Origin: an uncultured Myxococcales bacterium | GTDB lineage: Bacteria > Myxococcota_A > Bradymonadia > Bradymonadales > Bradymonadaceae | Length of the DNA stretch: 7,422 nt | Direction: 5' to 3' | Assembly: GCA_913058025.1 (NCBI GenBank) | Contig: CAJXPN010000197.1 | Span: forward strand, 1-7,422 | Shown here: positions 5,904 through 7,422 of the stretch, one piece after another | Layout: the number at the start of each line of letters is the position of its first letter | Position numbering within the stretch: the stretch's first letter is position 1 | Position numbers and translations under genes: made by a program | The notes under the pieces: generated by a model | What the model saw: only the letters and a program-made list of their open reading frames with translations | The model's database searches: none | What the model was told of the DNA's origin: nothing

Positions 5904-6413
5904 ATGCGAAGCCGTTTCCTGAAGATCACAATGTTCGTCGCCCTCGCTACCCTCATCGGGTTCAGCGCGTGCATCAACCCGCGTCAGGGCTACGCCCCGA
6001 CGCAGCCGATCGCGTTCAGTCACCAGCTTCACGCTGGGCAGAACCAGATCCCTTGCCGGTACTGCCACACCAGCGTCGGGGAGGGTCCACACGCATCGGT
6101 TCCAAGCGTCAACACGTGCATGAACTGCCACAGCCTCGTGAAGACCAATTCACCAGAGGTTCGGAAGATTCACGCCGCGTGGAAGAACGACGAGCCGATC
6201 GAGTGGGTCAAGGTCCACGACCTTCCTGACCACGCGCGCTTCAGCCACCAGCCTCACATTACGGCTGGGGTCGACTGCGTCGAGTGCCACGGACAGGTCA
6301 ACTCGATGGAGGTCATCGAGGTCGTCAAGCCGTTCAACATGGGCTGGTGCGTCAACTGCCACCGCCAGCCCGAGTACAACGCACCTGTCGACTGCGTGAC
6401 CTGCCACTACTGA
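5904..6413 (+). CDS. actA: ActA, pentaheme cytochrome c subunit of alternative complex III
   Basis: The product should be the multiheme subunit that takes electrons from the iron-sulfur subunit in alternative complex III, a quinol-oxidising complex replacing cytochrome bc1. The 169-residue precursor has five CXXCH heme c motifs: C51-H55 (CRYCH), C72-H76 (CMNCH), C125-H129 (CVECH), C149-H153 (CVNCH) and C164-H168 (CVTCH). Characteristic family blocks are FSHQLHAGQNQIPCRYCHTS, WVKVHDLPDHARFSHQPH and FNMGWCVNCHR; extra histidines (40, 43, 63, 105, 115, 118) can serve as distal ligands. The N-terminus has basic residues, a hydrophobic stretch (8-22) and then FSAC (20-23), a poor but possible lipobox; otherwise the segment is a membrane anchor or Sec signal. 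The protein ends one residue after the last heme motif, shorter than many relatives. GGAGGA (5889-5894) lies 9 nt upstream of the ATG. actB follows. Confidence 0.88.
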   Translation: MRSRFLKITMFVALATLIGFSACINPRQGYAPTQPIAFSHQLHAGQNQIPCRYCHTSVGEGPHASVPSVNTCMNCHSLVKTNSPEVRKIHAAWKNDEPIEWVKVHDLPDHARFSHQPHITAGVDCVECHGQVNSMEVIEVVKPFNMGWCVNCHRQPEYNAPVDCVTCHY

Positions 6414-6561
6414 TACGCCCCGTGGGTCCCTGCCACGTCACGAGCGACACGCGCGCACCGCGCCGACCTCGCTCAGGAACCACACGCAAGACCGAGGCTC
6501 GGTCCGGACGCACCGCGCGTCCACCGACTACGCGCCTCGCCCTGACCGCGACGAGCTGAAG
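6414..6561 (+). other. 148 bp between actA and actB, no recognisable gene
   Basis: The gap is very GC-rich. The actB frame stays open through all of it, back to the actA stop, but without an ATG, GTG or TTG start. Translations of the three plus frames show none of the usual W-x-S-L extended Tat motif. I see no terminator hairpin or promoter. Cotranscription of actA and actB is likely. Confidence 0.5.
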
Positions 6562-7422
6562 ATGAAGTACCCGAAGAAGGACGTCCCCGCCGACCTCCCC
6601 CGACACGCCTTCCCCGAGCCCGGCGCCGAGGTCACCCTCCGCTCGCGCGAGGATGGCGGCGTCACGGTCAGCTTCTCCGACGGCTCGGACGACCTCGTCG
6701 TCTCCCGCCGCGAGTTCGTCCGCATCTCGGGCGTCGCCGCAGCCACCGCCGCGATGGCGGGCTCCGCGTGCCGCAACCCCGTCGAGAAGATCGTCCCCTA
6801 CGTCGACCGTCCCGAGGAGACGCGGATCGGTCAGTTCTCGAGCTACGCTACCGTCTGGAACGGCGTCGGCATCCTCGCAAAGACGCGCGCAGGACGCCCC
6901 GTCAAGCTCGAGGGCAACCCGAACCACCCGACCAGCAAGGGCGCGCTCAGCGCGCGCGGACAGGCCTCGTACGTCAACATGTACGACCCGAGCCGCTCCA
7001 AGTCCCCTGCCCTCGTCGTCGGCGACAGCACGGACGACCGCACGCTCGCAGAGAGCGACGCCGAGATCGTCAACCTGCTCAAGCAGTCGGCCTCGCGCGG
7101 CATCCGCATCCTGACGAACACGAACACCGGGTCGGCCCAGCGCGCGCTCCTCGCACGCATCACGAGCAAGCCCAACGTCAAGCACTACACCTACGAGCCG
7201 GTCAACGACGAGGCCTCCCTGGCCGTCCACGCCGCCGGCTACGGTATCCAGGGCCTGCCCCACTACCGCTTCGACAAGGCCGAAGTCATCGTCTCGCTCG
7301 GCTCGGACTTCCTGGGCACATGGCTCTCGCCCGTCGAGTTCGGCGGCCAGTTCGCGCAGAACCGCAACCCCGACAAGAAGATGAGCCAGCTCATCGCCTT
7401 CGAGGGCACGCACTCCCTGACC
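6562..7422 (+). CDS. actB: ActB-like molybdopterin oxidoreductase family protein, 3' end beyond window
   Basis: An open frame of 287 codons runs off the right edge. The Tat-type signal SRREFVRISG (48-57) is followed by an alanine-rich hydrophobic stretch and GSAC (67-70). It then enters the family's typical CRNPVEKIVPYVDRPEE (70-86), GRPVKLEGNPNHPTSKGALSARGQAS (111-136) and NMYDPSRSKSP (139-149), the start of the molybdopterin oxidoreductase fold. In alternative complex III this part usually carries no molybdenum, and the Fe-S clusters sit in the C-terminal domain, not visible here. Position directly after actA fits actAB order. The ATG at 6562 is the only ATG, GTG or TTG in frame after the actA stop; the Shine-Dalgarno is weak (GAG 6553-6555). 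The 47 residues before the Tat motif do not show the W-x-S-L-type extended domain common in this family. Alternatives are related Psr/Phs-type oxidoreductases. Confidence 0.82.
   Translation, partial: MKYPKKDVPADLPRHAFPEPGAEVTLRSREDGGVTVSFSDGSDDLVVSRREFVRISGVAAATAAMAGSACRNPVEKIVPYVDRPEETRIGQFSSYATVWNGVGILAKTRAGRPVKLEGNPNHPTSKGALSARGQASYVNMYDPSRSKSPALVVGDSTDDRTLAESDAEIVNLLKQSASRGIRILTNTNTGSAQRALLARITSKPNVKHYTYEPVNDEASLAVHAAGYGIQGLPHYRFDKAEVIVSLGSDFLGTWLSPVEFGGQFAQNRNPDKKMSQLIAFEGTHSLT

Noticed and set aside
5096..5977. 293-codon minus-strand frame across the MFS end, the gap and the actA start
   Set aside because: It is antisense to well-supported MFS and actA coding sequence and shows no family motif; high GC produces such long shadow frames.
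6352..7413. 353-codon minus-strand frame opposite actB
   Set aside because: Its composition (Val, Arg, Asp, Gly, Ala) is typical of the antisense of GC-rich genes; the plus strand has clear ActB motifs.
1..7422. CRISPR arrays, tRNA, rRNA, insertion sequences
   Set aside because: No regularly spaced direct repeats, cloverleaf-like segments, rRNA motifs or transposase-like products are visible.

Overview
The window is a high-GC bacterial contig end. Gene content and protein style suggest a Gram-negative bacterium with an outer membrane, perhaps of the Myxococcota or a related former-deltaproteobacterial lineage. The pointers are a LolA lipoprotein carrier, a five-heme cytochrome followed by a Tat-exported ActB-like protein (the start of an alternative complex III locus), and YkgJ-type cysteine-cluster proteins. 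The lineage is an inference from style, not a database result. Bases 1-29 are not genomic: they match the Illumina Nextera Read 1 transposase adapter, so biology starts at base 30.

Left part (30-2580). A minus-strand gene for a one-helix membrane protein is cut by the contig end (30-361). Divergent from it is a plus-strand YkgJ-family CxxCxxCC protein (453-854). It converges, with only 2 bp between stops, on a minus-strand series read right to left: lolA (1864-2580), a larger cysteine-rich protein with a YkgJ-like pattern (982-1827, GTG start) and a 41-residue membrane protein (857-982) whose ATG overlaps the preceding stop as TGATG. A sigma70-like promoter for this series lies at 2697-2725.

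Middle (2742-5575). A CorB/CNNM/HlyC-type membrane protein (DUF21, CBS pair, CorC_HlyC domain) is on the minus strand. It has an excellent promoter (TTGACA, 17 bp, CATAAT) about 190 bp upstream of its start. The leader contains a 29-codon acidic, proline-rich open frame that runs into the main gene. This resembles in outline the leader peptides of enterobacterial Mg2+ transporter genes and is the most interesting hypothesis here. Divergent from it is a 12-helix MFS drug/H+ antiporter-type transporter (4319-5575).

Right part (5576-7422). A roughly 330 bp gap of lower GC, with an inverted repeat and a TTGACA box, precedes actA (pentaheme cytochrome c) and actB (molybdopterin-oxidoreductase-like, Tat signal, running off the window). 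These are the first genes of a quinol-oxidising alternative complex III locus whose other subunits should lie downstream. Apart from the possible leader peptide and the small coupled membrane protein, the region looks like ordinary housekeeping and respiratory sequence.
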